From Dyadobacter luticola (lineage in GTDB: Bacteria; Bacteroidota; Bacteroidia; Cytophagales; Spirosomataceae): 64,000 bases of DNA. The DNA lies in NCBI RefSeq assembly GCF_005860805.1, contig NZ_VCEJ01000004.1, positions 744,001 through 808,000 on the forward strand. Reading direction: 5' to 3'. Below the pieces are notes generated by a model, which was not told the DNA's origin, did no database searches, and saw nothing but the letters and a program-made list of their open reading frames with translations. Shown here piece after piece: positions 54,360 to 63,107 of the stretch. Within the stretch, counting starts at the first letter, position 1, and every line of letters starts with the position of its first letter. The position numbers and the translations under genes are program-made.

Positions 54360-55088
54360 TTAGTGTACCAGCATGGCCCCGGCGTTTTTCTTTCTGGATC
54401 GTTCCTCCCTTCGCAACAAAATGCGTTGCTTGATACGCATCCAGCGCTCATACAGGCTTGACTCCTTCAAAAAGTCCCAGGAATGTTTTTCAGGTTCTAC
54501 TCCGGCGGTCGTCTCGGCAACGGAATTCTTTTTATCATCCGGATCATACATCATGCCGGTGCAGAGGCAATGTTTTCTGCCTGTCCGGGTGAGTACGTCA
54601 TAATTTACGCAGCTTGCACAACCTTTCCAGAATGCATCATCCGCAGGTAACTCGCTGAAAGTAACCGGCTCGTAGCCCAGATCCGAGTTGATTTTCATCA
54701 CCGGCAAACTGGTTGTAATGCCGATAATCTTGGCATCCGGGTATTTTTTGCGCGAAAGTTCAAAGGCTTTCTGCTTGATCGCTTTGGCCATTCCGCTATT
54801 CCGGAAATCAGGATGTACAATCAGGCCCGAGTTGGCGACAAACTTTCCGTGTTCCCAGGTTTCAATGTAACAAAAACCAACCCATTCTCCGGTATCTGTT
54901 GTAGCAATGATTGCCTTCCCTTCTACCATTTTTTCCATGATATAAACGGGCGAGCGTTTTGCTATACCTGTACCACGCTTTTTGGCGCTCTCCTCCATTT
55001 CTGCGCAAATTGTATCGGCAAAATGGAGATGATTTTCATTGGCAGTCTGAACTATAAACTTACTGCCCACTACTTCGGTATTTTTCAT
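54360..55088 (-). CDS. GNAT acetyltransferase, putative arginine-pathway acyltransferase
   Basis: This is a 242-residue GNAT protein. The acetyl-CoA fold is visible in WVGFCYIETW, SGLIVHPDFRNSGMAKAIKQKAFELSR (a variant of the R/QxxGxG/A loop) and the downstream helix. A cysteine set C157-x2-C160 and C174-x-C176 (KGCASCVNY, KHCLCTGM) sits after the fold and could bind a metal. It directly precedes argG-argC-argD-argF', where Bacteroidota lack a classical argA, so a role as N-acylglutamate synthase is plausible but unproven. Confidence 0.85.
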   Translation of the reverse strand: MKNTEVVGSKFIVQTANENHLHFADTICAEMEESAKKRGTGIAKRSPVYIMEKMVEGKAIIATTDTGEWVGFCYIETWEHGKFVANSGLIVHPDFRNSGMAKAIKQKAFELSRKKYPDAKIIGITTSLPVMKINSDLGYEPVTFSELPADDAFWKGCASCVNYDVLTRTGRKHCLCTGMMYDPDDKKNSVAETTAGVEPEKHSWDFLKESSLYERWMRIKQRILLRREERSRKKNAGAMLVH

Positions 55089-55466
55089 TATGGCTGTGCT
55101 GACAAAAAATTCGAAACAAAAATAACTACCCAGAATAAAACGATGGGACGTTTAGGATTTTAGTAAGAAAGTGGGGTAGAGAATTTTACCACGTAGGTAA
55201 AAGAGAGTTATGCGGTCCACAGGGACCTGAATCGAAAAGGCGTAGTATGAAGAACAGTATGTATGCCGTTGCTATTCATTGACTTGCTTTGAGTCTAATA
55301 GGGTGCAAATTTTGAAAAAAAATTTGTCACTCCAAAGAAACAGAAGATATATTTTTATGGTTCGCCCAATCGTAAAAGTTTTGTAATCTTTGGAGATTCC
55401 GGTCTATTTAACTTTTTTAAAAACACTATTATTGCGCGGCAAACGCTCTTTTTTATTTAATCTGGC
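55089..55466. other. 378-base intergenic stretch between divergent genes
   Basis: No gene is assigned. It separates the GNAT gene (minus) from aat (plus). It contains a 9-bp inverted repeat (55330-55338 with 55387-55395), 48 bases apart, which could be an operator. No clear TAnnTTTG box was found. Confidence 0.5.
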
Positions 55467-56075
55467 ATGTTAGAGATCAGTACGGACGACATTCTTAACG
55501 GGTATATAAATGGGATATTTCCAATGGCAGAGTCTGACGGTTCTATCTACTGGTATTCGCCCAATCCGCGGGCGATTATTCCGATTGACACCTATAAACC
55601 TTCCAAATCGCTCCGGCCGATTTTAAACAGAAAATACTTTGATATCAGGGTTAATACCAATTTTGAAGGTGTGATGCGTGGCTGCTCTGGTCCGCGCGTC
55701 GGTGAGCCTGGGACCTGGATCTCGGAAGGCATTATTGCAAGTTATGTGGCTTTGCACAGGCTGGGATATGCGCATAGCGTGGAATCCTGGCGCGACGGCC
55801 GGCTCGTAGGCGGACTTTATGGTGTGTCTATTAATGGTGTTTTCTTTGGCGAATCGATGTTTACGATAGAAAGTAACGCGTCCAAAGTAGCATTTCACTA
55901 TCTGATTCAAATACTGAAACTCAACCGTTTTTCGCTGCTGGATACGCAGTTTATTAATGATAATGTGCTCCGGTACGGTGCAATCGAGATTCCGCGGGAA
56001 GAATATCTCGAACTTCTGCAAAATGCATTGAAAGTAAAAAGAAACTTTGACGGCCGCGTGCTCGCCACGCTTTAA
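55467..56075 (+). CDS. aat: Leucyl/phenylalanyl-tRNA-protein transferase
   Basis: Aat adds Leu or Phe from tRNA to N-terminal Arg or Lys of proteins, marking them for ClpAP. The 202-residue protein has GYINGIFPMAESDGSIYWYSPNPRAIIP, FEGVMRGCSGPR, WISEGIIASYVALHRLGYAHSVESW and GGLYGVSINGVFFGESMF. The C-terminal LDTQFINDNVLRYGAIEIPREEYLELL is conserved. It begins with an ATG at 55467 and lies upstream of the proB operon with about 105 bases between them. Confidence 0.95.
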   Translation: MLEISTDDILNGYINGIFPMAESDGSIYWYSPNPRAIIPIDTYKPSKSLRPILNRKYFDIRVNTNFEGVMRGCSGPRVGEPGTWISEGIIASYVALHRLGYAHSVESWRDGRLVGGLYGVSINGVFFGESMFTIESNASKVAFHYLIQILKLNRFSLLDTQFINDNVLRYGAIEIPREEYLELLQNALKVKRNFDGRVLATL

Positions 56076-56180
56076 CCGCATACCGGCGATCGAAGCTCGT
56101 TTCCTTTGAAATATTATTACTTTTGGCCTCCAATTCCAGCATTTACGCTTCTGGCCGGGTGCTGATTATTTTAGTAAAAA

Positions 56181-57212
56181 GTGTCGAAATCCATACTTGT
56201 CATCAAATTCGGGACGGCCTCCATCACGCTTCCCTCCGGTGAGCCCGACGTGCGGATCATTTCGGAAATCGCGCGGCAGGTTTCAGAAATCCATTCTAGA
56301 TACCGCATTATCATTGTTTCATCGGGTGCCGTGGGTGCTGGTAAGTCTTACATTCAGGACTACAAAGGCACAATGACGCAGCGGAAAGCGGCTGCATCCG
56401 TCGGGAATCCGCTTTTGGTAGGTTTGTACGCAGCACATTTTGCGCCCAACAAAATATACATTGCCCAAAGTCTTTGTGAAAGGCAACATTTTGCAAACAG
56501 GGATAAATTTTTGCAGCTGAAAGACACGTTTGAAGAACTTTGGGATAATGATATCATCCCGATCGTTAACGAAAATGATGTTGTCAGTGACCGGGAATTG
56601 AAGTTTTCCGATAATGATGAATTGGCAACATTGCTCGCCGTGGGTTTTGGTGCCGAATCTTTGATGTTCTGTACTTCGGTGGGCGGCCTGCTCGATGAAG
56701 AGGGGCAGATACTGCGGAACGTATCCAATGTGAACGAAGTTTTTAAGTTTGTAAAAACAGATAAATCGTTTCTTGGGCTAGGGGGAATGGCCTCCAAGCT
56801 AACCTTTGCAAAGCTCGCTTCGAGGATGGCGATCAGGGTTGTGATTTTTGGGATGAACCAAAAAGATGAACTGCTGAAAGCTTTGGAAGGAGATGCGGGA
56901 ACAGTGATCGAGGCGGGTAAAAGTACATTATCTGCCAGAAACAGGTGGCTTGGTAGTGGTGGGCTTGTTTCAGGAACATTGCAGGTGGATGAAGGCGCGG
57001 CAAAAGCGATTTTGAAAAGGAAAAGCCTGCTGGTTGTGGGCGTCACCGATGTTACCGGTGATTTTGAATCCGGTGAAGTCATTGAAATATATTCCCCTAC
57101 CGGCGAAATGATCGCCGTGGCACGGGCCAGGGAAAACTCGGCGGCAATCCGTAAAAACCTGAAAACATTGAATTTTGAAGTGGCGCATGCCAATGATATC
57201 GTGCTTTTATAA
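56181..57212 (+). CDS. proB: Glutamate 5-kinase
   Basis: ProB phosphorylates glutamate, the first step of proline synthesis. The 343-residue protein starts at a GTG. It has the amino-acid-kinase core (ILVIKFGTASI, IIIVSSGAVGAG, PIVNENDVVSD, FSDNDELATLLA) and a C-terminal PUA domain (about residues 255-343, GTLQVDEGAAKAIL, KSLLVVGV). The stop codon shares one base with the proA start (TAATG), so the two are translationally coupled. Confidence 0.96.
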   Translation: MSKSILVIKFGTASITLPSGEPDVRIISEIARQVSEIHSRYRIIIVSSGAVGAGKSYIQDYKGTMTQRKAAASVGNPLLVGLYAAHFAPNKIYIAQSLCERQHFANRDKFLQLKDTFEELWDNDIIPIVNENDVVSDRELKFSDNDELATLLAVGFGAESLMFCTSVGGLLDEEGQILRNVSNVNEVFKFVKTDKSFLGLGGMASKLTFAKLASRMAIRVVIFGMNQKDELLKALEGDAGTVIEAGKSTLSARNRWLGSGGLVSGTLQVDEGAAKAILKRKSLLVVGVTDVTGDFESGEVIEIYSPTGEMIAVARARENSAAIRKNLKTLNFEVAHANDIVLL

Positions 57213-58462
57213 TGGAATCGATCATCCCAATACTTAAAGAGACGCGCGAGGCTTCGGCGGCAGTCCGGAGGCTTTCGGACCAGCAGCGGGCAGATTTGCT
57301 GAAATCTCTTTCAACCCGCGTTTTGGCGAATACTGCCAACATTATCGCGGAAAATCAAAAAGATTTGGCATCCATGGACGACGCAGATCCAAAAAAGGAC
57401 CGGTTGTTGCTCAATGAAAAAAGGATTAAAGATTTAGCCCAAAGTCTGCTGGACGTCGCAGCCTTGCCCGATCCTACCGGCGAAGTTTTTCTGAATAAAA
57501 CCATCGAACAGGGGCTTTCCCTAAAAAAAATAGCGGTACCGCTCGGTGTAGTAGGGGTGATTTACGAGTCCCGGCCGAATGTTACCATCGATGTAGCTTC
57601 ACTTTGTCTTCGCTCGGCCAATGCCTGCGTTTTGAAAGGTGGGAAGGAGGCACATTTCTCAAATACCTACCTGGTATCGCTGATTCATGAAACGCTGGCA
57701 GAATTCGGGGTGCCCTCGGCGGCGGTTACTTTGCTGCCAACCGGTCGCGAGTTTGTAGGCGAGCTGCTTACTGCGACACAGTATGTGGACATTATCATTC
57801 CCAGGGGCTCGGAAGGCCTGATTAAGTTTGTAAGACAAAATTCTTTGGTGCCTACCATTGAAACCGGTGCAGGAGTTTGTCATACTTATATCGAACAAAC
57901 CGGCGATCTGGATAAAGGTGCTGACATTGTGGTCAATGCGAAAGTTTCGAAACCTTCGGCCTGCAATGCGCTGGACACCGTTTTGGTTGACCGGGCTGTG
58001 GCGGAGCGTTTTTTGCCGAAGCTGAAAGACGGATTTACGAAGTGGAATGTGGAAGTTTTTGCAGACGAACCCTCGTTTGCTATCTTGCAGGCTGCCGGTT
58101 ATCCTTTTTTGCAAAAAGCAGCTCCCGACGATTTTGGGAAGGAGTTCCTGGACTTTAAATGTTCAATCAAAGTGGTAGAAGGATTGGATGAAGCTTTGAA
58201 ACACATTGAAACGTATTCCTCGCGACATTCGGAAGCGATCGTTTCTACGGATGAGCAGGCGATTGAAACGTTTTTGAAAGAAGTGGATGCTGCCTCAGTA
58301 TATGCCAATGCGTCAACACGTTTTACAGATGGCGGTGTGTTTGCGCTAGGTGCAGAAATCGGGATTTCTACCCAAAAATTGCATGCGCGCGGACCCTTTG
58401 CGCTGGAAAAGCTGGTTACAGAAAAATGGATTGTTAAAGGTGACGGACAGGTAAGATGGTAA
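57212..58462 (+). CDS. proA: Glutamate-5-semialdehyde dehydrogenase
   Basis: ProA reduces glutamyl phosphate with NADPH. The 416-residue protein has VPLGVVGVIYESRPNVTIDVASL, LKGGKEAHFSN, IIPRGSEGLIKFV and the catalytic cysteine in ETGAGVCHTYIEQ. The C-terminus has NASTRFTDGGVFALGAEIGISTQKLHARGPFAL. It overlaps proB by one base and the next gene by seven, forming a proB-proA-M20 operon. Confidence 0.97.
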   Translation: MESIIPILKETREASAAVRRLSDQQRADLLKSLSTRVLANTANIIAENQKDLASMDDADPKKDRLLLNEKRIKDLAQSLLDVAALPDPTGEVFLNKTIEQGLSLKKIAVPLGVVGVIYESRPNVTIDVASLCLRSANACVLKGGKEAHFSNTYLVSLIHETLAEFGVPSAAVTLLPTGREFVGELLTATQYVDIIIPRGSEGLIKFVRQNSLVPTIETGAGVCHTYIEQTGDLDKGADIVVNAKVSKPSACNALDTVLVDRAVAERFLPKLKDGFTKWNVEVFADEPSFAILQAAGYPFLQKAAPDDFGKEFLDFKCSIKVVEGLDEALKHIETYSSRHSEAIVSTDEQAIETFLKEVDAASVYANASTRFTDGGVFALGAEIGISTQKLHARGPFALEKLVTEKWIVKGDGQVRW

Positions 58463-59538
58463 AAGTTTCTGAGGACATACAGATATTGACACAAGAGGCG
58501 ATCGCGCTTTTGAAAACCCTGATTGAAACACCTTCATTCAGCAAGGAAGAGGCAAATACAGCCGCTTTGATCGCTGCGTTTTTTACCAATAAGCAAATCC
58601 CTTTTCAGCAGAAAAAAAACAACCTTTGGGCTTTCAACCGGCATTTTGATCCTGCGAAACCAACCGTTTTGCTGAATTCCCATCACGATACCGTAAAACC
58701 CAATAAGTCCTGGACGCTCGATCCTTTCAAGGCGATTGTGGAAGAGGATAAGTTGTACGGTTTAGGAAGTAATGACGCCGGTGGCTGCCTGGTGTCGCTG
58801 GTCGCTACTTTTTGCTATTTTTTTGAGAGAGAAGATCTAACCTATAATGTTGCAATCGCGACTACGGCCGAGGAGGAAATTTCAGGAAAAGAAGGCTTGG
58901 AAACCGTAGTACCTGAGTTACCCGAGATATCATTCGCGATTGTCGGTGAGCCTACCGAAATGCAGCTGGCTGTCGCGGAAAAAGGGTTGTTGGTACTGGA
59001 TTGCGTCGCCAAAGGAAAATCCGGGCATGCAGCGAGGGAGGAAGGCGATAATGCGATTTACAAAGCATTGAAAGATATCAGCTGGATCATCAATCACCAA
59101 TTTCCGAAAGTTTCGCCCACATTAGGTCCGGTGAAAATGTCGGTGACGATCATCAATGCGGGTACACAGCACAATGTTGTTCCCGATGCCTGTACCTTCA
59201 CAATCGACGTGCGGGTCACCGATCAATACACGCTCGAAGAGGTGATTGCTGAGATTCAGGCCAACATTCAGTCGGAAGTTATTGCAAGATCGATCCGCCT
59301 GCGGCCATCCAGCATTCCGATGGATCACCCGATCGTGCTGGAAGGTTTGAAACTCGGTAGGACAGCTTACGGATCGCCAACTACGTCTGACCAGGCACTC
59401 CTTGATTGTCCCTCTTTGAAAATGGGTCCGGGACATTCTGCCAGGTCACATAGCGCGGATGAGTTTATTTATATGCGTGAGATTGAGGAAGGTATCAAGC
59501 AATACATTACCATGCTGGAAGGCGTAGTGACCCGGTAA
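58456..59538 (+). CDS. M20-family deacylase, ArgE-like
   Basis: This is a 360-residue zinc-dependent deacylase. Metal-binding residues are in LLNSHHDTVKPNK (His), GLGSNDAGGCLVS (Asp), TTAEEEISG (Glu), the GEPTEMQ block and a C-terminal GPGHSARSHSADEFI. It overlaps proA by seven bases. With the acylornithine carbamoyltransferase, the likely role is removing the N-acyl group from acylcitrulline (or acylornithine), as ArgE' does. A dipeptidase role is a weaker alternative. It completes part of the arginine pathway in this neighbourhood. Confidence 0.85.
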   Translation: MVKVSEDIQILTQEAIALLKTLIETPSFSKEEANTAALIAAFFTNKQIPFQQKKNNLWAFNRHFDPAKPTVLLNSHHDTVKPNKSWTLDPFKAIVEEDKLYGLGSNDAGGCLVSLVATFCYFFEREDLTYNVAIATTAEEEISGKEGLETVVPELPEISFAIVGEPTEMQLAVAEKGLLVLDCVAKGKSGHAAREEGDNAIYKALKDISWIINHQFPKVSPTLGPVKMSVTIINAGTQHNVVPDACTFTIDVRVTDQYTLEEVIAEIQANIQSEVIARSIRLRPSSIPMDHPIVLEGLKLGRTAYGSPTTSDQALLDCPSLKMGPGHSARSHSADEFIYMREIEEGIKQYITMLEGVVTR

Positions 59539-59568
59539 TCAGGACTTTAACCAACCTGCAAGATCGAT

Positions 59569-60396
59569 ATGCAATTTTATACGCAAGAAGATATCAGGTC
59601 TTTTGAATCGGTGGAGTTTTTGTATATCAAAACTGCATTGTCCGGTCACATCTTTACAATTACGCTAAACCGTCCTGAAAAGCGCAATGCTTTTACGCCG
59701 ACCATGGCGGAGGAAATCATTTATGCATTGGCATTTGCACATTATTATCCGGAAATTCGGTGTGTGATCATTAATGCCGAAGGTCCGGTTTTCTGCGCAG
59801 GAGCCGATTTAAATGCCTTTCACGATAGCTCGGCTGACATCAAAAATCCTACTTTACCAAAAATTCGGGAAGAAGCCAGGCTGGGGGAAGCATTTGAAAA
59901 CCTTCACAAACCTACCATCGCGAAAGTAACCGGCCCGGTGCTGGCTGGCGGCTTTCTTGTCATTTGCGGTTGCACATTCGTTTTTGCCACTGATACCGCT
60001 GCTTTCAGTTTGCCGGAAGTGAAAAGAGGTATCTGGCCCATGCAAGTGATGGCTTCGCTGATACCGATTATTTCGGACCGCAAAATTTTGGAAATGGCTA
60101 TAACCGGCCGTAGCTATACTTCGCAGGAAGCATTTGAAATGGGGCTGGTGACTCAACTCGTTTCAAAAGAGAATGTTGATTCGGAAGTGAGCACGCTTGC
60201 TGAGCTAATCAACCAAAATGCGCCGCTGGCAATTCAGGCTGGCATATCTGCACTGCGCCACACGAGGGAAATCGACGCGAGTAAACGCCACATTTTTTTG
60301 AAATATCAGCTGGATTTACTCCTTAAAACAGAAGATGCAAAAGAAGGGGCTTTGGCTTTTAAAGAAAAAAGGGCCCCAATCTGGAAAGGGAAATAG
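59569..60396 (+). CDS. Enoyl-CoA hydratase/isomerase family protein
   Basis: This is a 275-residue crotonase-fold protein. The start LSGHIFTITLNRPEKRNAFT and oxyanion loops VFCAGADLNAF and GPVLAGGFLVICGC are typical. The second catalytic glutamate is present in FSLPEVKRGIWPM, but the first position, usually Glu after GGG.E, is not glutamate in GGFLVICGC. Such single-Glu members include methylglutaconyl-CoA hydratases of leucine degradation, which fits with the HMG-CoA lyase at 25 kb, though distant. It lies 30 bases after the deacylase on the same strand. Confidence 0.87.
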   Translation: MQFYTQEDIRSFESVEFLYIKTALSGHIFTITLNRPEKRNAFTPTMAEEIIYALAFAHYYPEIRCVIINAEGPVFCAGADLNAFHDSSADIKNPTLPKIREEARLGEAFENLHKPTIAKVTGPVLAGGFLVICGCTFVFATDTAAFSLPEVKRGIWPMQVMASLIPIISDRKILEMAITGRSYTSQEAFEMGLVTQLVSKENVDSEVSTLAELINQNAPLAIQAGISALRHTREIDASKRHIFLKYQLDLLLKTEDAKEGALAFKEKRAPIWKGK

Positions 60397-60415
60397 CCTC
60401 GGGAAATTTCCAAAC

Positions 60416-61978
60416 TTAGTTCACAGGCACAATCTCGATTTCCTCCCCGTAGCGGTTGTGGAATTTGAAATCTACTACGCCCAAGGAACTGTCTTTCGTC
60501 AGTTTAACCCAGGTTTTGTAATGGAAAAACCATTTGACCTGCTCGGAAATAATGCCTTTCGTAAAATAAGAATGCAGGAAAGGATGCAGTGAAATCGTGA
60601 TTCCACGCTCATTTTGCTTGCTGAGAATGTAATCGAGGTTATTTGCGATGACATCAGAAACCAGGATACTCGCCTGAATTGTCCCAGTACCGCCGCAGGT
60701 TGGACAGGTTTCGCGGGTGACAATGTTCATCTCCGGCCGCACACGCTGACGTGTGATTTGCAACAAGCCAAATTTCGAAAGCGGAAGAACCGTATATTTT
60801 GAGCGGTCGCCCTTCATTTCATCACGCATCGTATCGAAGAGAACGCGTTTGTTTTCCGCCTTCTTCATATCAATAAAATCGACAACGATGATACCGCCCA
60901 TATCACGCAGCCGCAGCTGGCGCGCAATTTCCTTGGCCGCTTCCAGGTTGACGCTCAGTGCCGTAGCCTCCTGGTCTTCCTCGGAATTGGATTTATTACC
61001 ACTGTTGACGTCAATAACGTGCAGTGCCTCAGTATGTTCAATAATCAGGTACCCGCCGTTTGGAAGGCTGACGGAGCGCCCGAACAAGGATTTGATCTGT
61101 TTTTCGAGACCAAATTGTTCAAAAATCTTGTTCTTGCCCGAGTGAAGTCTTAGAATGTTCTCTTTATCAGGGGCAATGTTGTGTATATAGGCTTTGATAT
61201 CATCATAAACTTCCCGCGAATCCACCGTAATACTGTCAAAAGACTCGTTCAGCATATCACGGATAATCGAGGAAGCGCGGTTCATTTCACCGATCACGCG
61301 GTCGCGCGGCTTGGCGTCACGCAGGGCTTTGATACCGTTTTCCCACTTGTCAAGACAATCCTGCAGATCGCGGTTCAGCTCGTCTACGTCTTTGCCGGTA
61401 GCGACAGTACGGATAATCACACCGAAGTTGGCAGGCTTGATCGACGACATTAAACGTTGCAGACGGTTTCTTTCCTGCTTATCGGTAATTTTTTTGGAAA
61501 GGTTTACCGAATTGGAAAAAGGTACCAGCACAATGTAGCGGCCGGCAATGGAAATGTCGCAGGATAAACGTGGGCCTTTTGTAGAAATTGGCTCCTTAAC
61601 GATCTGGACAAGAATAGGTTGGTTTTTAGAAAGGACTTTATCGATTTTCCCGAGCTTTTCGATCTCAGGTTCCATCTTGAAGTTATTCAATTTGCCCGAA
61701 GTGGCCCTTTTTGAAATAACGTCCTTGGTAAGCTTGTTGAGAGAGTTAATGTTCGGACCTAAATCCAGGTAATGCAGAAATGCATCTTTTTCAAAACCGA
61801 CATCTACGAATGCTGCATTCAGCCCGGCTACCAGCTTGCGTACAGTTCCGAGATAGATATCTCCCACTGTAAAGCTTTGGTCCGGAGTTTCGACGTGATA
61901 TTCTAAAAGACGTTTATCCTGCAAAAGGGCTATACGCTCTCCCTTTTGAGTAGAATTGATTAGTAATTCGTTACTCAA
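60416..61978 (-). CDS. rng: Ribonuclease G/E family
   Basis: RNase G/E trims rRNA and degrades mRNA. The 520-residue protein is the G length. An S1-type OB region (about residues 38-120, GDIYLGTVRKLVAGLNAAFVDVGFEKDAFLHYLDL) is followed by the RNase-H-like and DNase-like catalytic parts with HVIDVNSGNKSN and IIVVDFIDM (metal aspartates) and the zinc link RETCPTCGGTG. No long C-terminal scaffold as in E. coli RNase E. It is downstream of the 29-residue ribosomal-type peptide gene. Confidence 0.96.
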   Translation of the reverse strand: MSNELLINSTQKGERIALLQDKRLLEYHVETPDQSFTVGDIYLGTVRKLVAGLNAAFVDVGFEKDAFLHYLDLGPNINSLNKLTKDVISKRATSGKLNNFKMEPEIEKLGKIDKVLSKNQPILVQIVKEPISTKGPRLSCDISIAGRYIVLVPFSNSVNLSKKITDKQERNRLQRLMSSIKPANFGVIIRTVATGKDVDELNRDLQDCLDKWENGIKALRDAKPRDRVIGEMNRASSIIRDMLNESFDSITVDSREVYDDIKAYIHNIAPDKENILRLHSGKNKIFEQFGLEKQIKSLFGRSVSLPNGGYLIIEHTEALHVIDVNSGNKSNSEEDQEATALSVNLEAAKEIARQLRLRDMGGIIVVDFIDMKKAENKRVLFDTMRDEMKGDRSKYTVLPLSKFGLLQITRQRVRPEMNIVTRETCPTCGGTGTIQASILVSDVIANNLDYILSKQNERGITISLHPFLHSYFTKGIISEQVKWFFHYKTWVKLTKDSSLGVVDFKFHNRYGEEIEIVPVN

Positions 61979-62067
61979 TGTTCAACCAACTGAATGGCTA
62001 TATAATGTTGATAATTAACCTCCTGCTTTTCAGAATAAGCGGGCATTAGATCTTAGGTGAAGAAAGG

Positions 62068-62098
62068 ATGACCGGATCTTCGCAAAAAGTCCGGTCAT
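62068..62098 (-). terminator. Stem-loop between the small basic peptide gene and rng
   Basis: A 9-bp stem (62068-62076 with 62090-62098) with a 13-nt loop lies between the stop of the basic peptide gene and rng. The T-run is clearer on the plus strand, so its direction is uncertain. Confidence 0.4.
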
Positions 62099-62103
62099 TT
62101 TAT

Positions 62104-62193
62104 TTATTTCTTCTTATGTCTGTTCTTTCTAAGTCTTTTCTTTCTCTTGTGAGTGGAAATCTTATGTCTCTTTCTCTTTTTTCCGCAAGGCAT
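62104..62193 (-). CDS. 29-residue basic ribosomal-type peptide (AURKAIP1/COX24 domain)
   Basis: A 29-codon gene encodes a peptide starting MPCGKKRKRHKISTHKR and ending KKK. About two thirds of its residues are Lys, Arg or His. This is the well-conserved Bacteroidota short protein annotated as AURKAIP1/COX24 domain-containing, related to the mitochondrial small-subunit protein mS38 and mycobacterial bS22. It probably binds 16S rRNA. It lies between a TPR gene upstream and rng downstream. Being this short it is easily missed in annotation. Confidence 0.85.
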   Translation of the reverse strand: MPCGKKRKRHKISTHKRKKRLRKNRHKKK

Positions 62194-62242
62194 AAATTAT
62201 GTCGTTTATAATAAAAAAATAATTTTCTTATTGTAATGATGA

Positions 62243-63079
62243 TCAGTTGTTCAGACGGCCTTCCAGCTCAGTAATAGCTTGTTGGATAACCGGGTCTTTT
62301 TCTTCCTTCTTAACCTCTGCCAGTACTTTGCCGGCTTGCTCTTTATCTCCCAGCTCAACCAGCGAAAGTCCTAAGTAAAACTTCGCCTTACTGTTTGCAG
62401 GGTTATTGGTTAAAATCTGTCTGAACCTGTCAGCAGCTTTTGAATATTGATTAGATCTCATGGATAAGATCCCCAGGTTGAACAAAGCCAGTTCGTTCGT
62501 CGGGTCTGTGTCAATCACTTCCCGTAGCATCAGAATACCCTGCATCGGGTTTTCTGTATTGACGTAAGTCATTGCCATATTGGCTTTTGCGGCCAATAAT
62601 CCAGGATTCTGGTCAAGTGCTTTTTGGTAATACTCACGGGTCTTGTTTCCCAGCACTTTCGCTTTCTTTTCATCTACGGCAAATCCGTAGGCTTCATAAT
62701 AACGGTCGCCGGTACGGACAAGGTTTTCGATGGAGGGGCTTAAAAGGGCAACTTTCTCAGCGTAAAATGCAGCACTGTCAAATTTTTGAAGCTCTACAAA
62801 TTTGTCCGACAATTTTAACCCGGCGGCAGCCTTCTCTTTTTCGCCCGCGTTAGCGAAGCTGGTTTTCAGTTGATCGATCGTTGCCTGCTGATCCGCTGAC
62901 AAGGCCGCTTCATGCTTGATTTCAGGAGAGGAGTCAGACGTTGTAGACGTAGCTGCCGTCTGACTCCTTTCCTTGTCCACCTCTTTGCCTTTCGTGTTTA
63001 CAACGACTTTTGGAAGACTGAAAAGTGTCCCAACAAGTGCAACTGCAAGCACGCAGGAAAGGAAAATGGATTTTTTCAT
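62243..63079 (-). CDS. Membrane-anchored TPR protein
   Basis: This is a 278-residue protein with an N-terminal hydrophobic segment (about residues 4-23), a disordered Ser/Thr-rich linker (about 30-60), and tetratricopeptide repeats (about 75-275). Clear TPR units are EYYQKALDQNPGLLAAKANMAMTY, LREVIDTDPTNELALFNLGILSM and YSKAADRFRQILTNNPANSKAKFYLGLSLVELG. It may scaffold a protein complex facing the periplasm. It lies 28 bases after the HU gene. Confidence 0.88.
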   Translation of the reverse strand: MKKSIFLSCVLAVALVGTLFSLPKVVVNTKGKEVDKERSQTAATSTTSDSSPEIKHEAALSADQQATIDQLKTSFANAGEKEKAAAGLKLSDKFVELQKFDSAAFYAEKVALLSPSIENLVRTGDRYYEAYGFAVDEKKAKVLGNKTREYYQKALDQNPGLLAAKANMAMTYVNTENPMQGILMLREVIDTDPTNELALFNLGILSMRSNQYSKAADRFRQILTNNPANSKAKFYLGLSLVELGDKEQAGKVLAEVKKEEKDPVIQQAITELEGRLNN

Positions 63080-63107
63080 AAATTATAACTCAACCTTCTC
63101 AGGTAAA

